The notes below the pieces were generated by a model. It worked only from the letters and a program-made list of their open reading frames with translations. It was not told the DNA's origin and made no database searches. The translations under genes and the position numbers were made by a program. A stretch of DNA of 15,260 nucleotides from WAPX01 sp964622075 (GTDB lineage Archaea; Halobacteriota; Archaeoglobi; Archaeoglobales; Archaeoglobaceae): contig CAZUMR010000044.1 in the NCBI GenBank assembly GCA_964622075.1, positions 1 to 15,260 on the forward strand. The letters run 5' to 3'. Below, piece by piece: positions 14,013 to 15,260 of this stretch; position 1 is the first letter of the stretch; every line of letters begins with the position of its first letter.

Positions 14013-14047
14013 TTCAGCTGGGAGGAGAGCTGGGGAGGAGAGCTGAA
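14013..14047 (+). promoter_or_regulatory. Duplicated Shine-Dalgarno in a leader hairpin
   Basis: GGGAGGAGAGCTG occurs twice in exact tandem (14020-14032 and 14033-14045) just before the glyA ATG. TTCAGCT (14013-14019) pairs fully with AGCTGAA (14041-14047), the last A being the first base of the start codon. Both ribosome sites would lie in the loop. CAGCT can alternatively pair with the first AGCTG (14028-14032). Confidence 0.55.
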
Positions 14048-15260
14048 TGGTAAACGAGGAAGCGAAAAATCTCTTCGAGAAGTTTAAACAGGCCGTGAAA
14101 GATCACCACAACTTTTTCAGAGAGTCCATTCCGCTTATAGCGAGTGAGAACGTTACAAGCATGGCCGTCAGGAGATTTTACCTGACAGATTTTGGATGCA
14201 GATATGCTGAGGGAAGGGTCGGAAAGAGATTCTATCAGGGATGCTCGTACATAGACGTTGTTGAAGATGTGGCAATCAAACTGACAAAAATGATTTTTAA
14301 CGCCGAACACGCGAACGTTCAGCCCATTTCTGGCGTAACTGCAAACATAGCTGCGTTTTTCGCTCTTGCAAAACCGGGAGATAAGGCATTTTCGCTGTCT
14401 GTTCCCTGTGGAGGGCACATATCCCACCACCGCTTCTCAGCTGCTGGAATAAGAGGAGTCAAGGTTATAGAATATCCATTCGACATGGAAAACCTGAACA
14501 TAGATGTGGATGAAACGAGGAAACTCGCCCTAAAAGAAAAACCAAAAGTCTTTGTGCTTGGAGCAAGCCTGTATCTCTTCCCCCATCCAGTCGAGGAGAT
14601 AGAGGAAATAGCAAACGAAGTTGATGGAAAAGTGATGTACGATGCGAGTCATGTCCTTGGATTAATAGCTGGAAAGCAGTTTCACGATCCCGTTCCCTAC
14701 TCACACGTTGTGACTGCTTCAACCCACAAGACGTTTCCCGGCCCTCAGAGGGCAATAATTCTGAGCAAAAAGGAGCTTGCAAAGAAAGTTGATAACGCAG
14801 TATTCCCAGGAGTCGTCAGCAACCACCACCTGCATAGCCTATCAGCCTACGTTGTTGCATGCATGGAGATGCTTGAGTTTGGAGAGAGCTACGCCAAACA
14901 GACAGTCAGAAACGCAAGGGCTTTGGCTGAAAGTCTGGCATCTCATGGATTTAATGTAGTTGGAGAAGAAAGGAATTACACCGAATCCCATCAGGTAGCA
15001 GTTGACGTCAGCGAGTTTGGTGGTGGAGATCCAGTTGCCAAGATGTTTGAGAGAATAAACATAGTGCTCAACAAAAACCTGTTACCGTGGGACGACCTGA
15101 CAAAAACTGAAAATCCATCCGGAATAAGAATAGGCGTGCAGGAAGTAACAAGAGTGGGGATGAAAGAAAAAGAAATGGAAGCACTTGCAGAAATAATGTG
15201 GAATGCTGTTAACGGTAAAAAGAGTGAGGAAAAACTTAGAGAGGAAGTCAGAGAGCTCAA
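14047..15260 (+). CDS. glyA: Serine hydroxymethyltransferase (3' end outside window)
   Basis: Open to the window edge, 404 codons seen of an expected 425-435. PLP-dependent enzyme interconverting serine and glycine with a one-carbon carrier, which in Archaeoglobales would be tetrahydromethanopterin. The PLP lysine is Lys228 in STHKTFPGPQR. PLIASENVTS near the N-terminus, GCRYAEGRVGKRFYQGC, and the Asp of YDASHVLGLIAG, which holds the pyridine nitrogen, are all family hallmarks. The start is ATG at 14047 with a duplicated GGAGGAG ribosome site before it. Confidence 0.95.
   Translation, partial: MVNEEAKNLFEKFKQAVKDHHNFFRESIPLIASENVTSMAVRRFYLTDFGCRYAEGRVGKRFYQGCSYIDVVEDVAIKLTKMIFNAEHANVQPISGVTANIAAFFALAKPGDKAFSLSVPCGGHISHHRFSAAGIRGVKVIEYPFDMENLNIDVDETRKLALKEKPKVFVLGASLYLFPHPVEEIEEIANEVDGKVMYDASHVLGLIAGKQFHDPVPYSHVVTASTHKTFPGPQRAIILSKKELAKKVDNAVFPGVVSNHHLHSLSAYVVACMEMLEFGESYAKQTVRNARALAESLASHGFNVVGEERNYTESHQVAVDVSEFGGGDPVAKMFERINIVLNKNLLPWDDLTKTENPSGIRIGVQEVTRVGMKEKEMEALAEIMWNAVNGKKSEEKLREEVREL

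Noticed and set aside
1..15260. CRISPR arrays, insertion sequences or prophage genes
   Set aside because: No regularly spaced repeats, transposase or phage-like frames were found on either strand.

Overview
The window looks like a chromosome segment of a thermophilic euryarchaeon, most likely one of the Archaeoglobales (Archaeoglobus, Geoglobus or Ferroglobus). Support for an archaeon: TATA-type promoters about 25 nt upstream of several start codons (apparently leaderless transcripts), GGAGGTGA-type ribosome sites elsewhere, GTG and TTG starts, an archaeal-type riboflavin reductase (ArfC), an H/ACA guide RNA with a kink-loop, and an actin-like ATPase. The bacterial-type class II HMG-CoA reductase is a known trait of Archaeoglobales, so it narrows the guess. 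The exact genus is inference.

Region 1 (1-4404) is a molybdate/tungstate uptake locus. The operon modA-modB-modC-modD runs on the minus strand with overlapping genes. It is bracketed by two paralogous cysteine-rich small proteins pointing outward (17-253 minus, 4204-4404 plus). These two genes share a 67-nt block with no nucleotide difference, and an upstream element of about 30 nt containing the palindrome ACGTTGAYAACGT. A ModE-like operator lies just upstream of the modA start codon. Together these suggest a metal-responsive regulon in which the small proteins are unrecognised partners of oxyanion uptake or cofactor handling.

Region 2 (4405-8220) holds an actin-like ATPase with a highly charged lysine/glutamate tail (minus), a coupled pair made of a CinA/MoaB-like domain protein and the riboflavin-pathway reductase ArfC, and a leaderless family II Mn-dependent pyrophosphatase.

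Region 3 (8304-10991) holds a tight three-gene operon (six-helix membrane protein, radical SAM enzyme, ASCH-domain protein), then tRNA-Val(UAC), then a convincing single-hairpin H/ACA guide RNA. The pocket of that RNA matches the conserved archaeal 16S rRNA segment containing GUGGUGCAUGGCC.

Region 4 (11070-15260) holds class II HMG-CoA reductase (plus), aspartate kinase (minus, convergent), and a 3'-truncated serine hydroxymethyltransferase (plus). The leader of the last gene carries an exact 13-bp duplication of its Shine-Dalgarno sequence inside a possible hairpin. No insertion sequence, CRISPR array or prophage gene was seen, and no gene-free stretch exceeds 300 nt.
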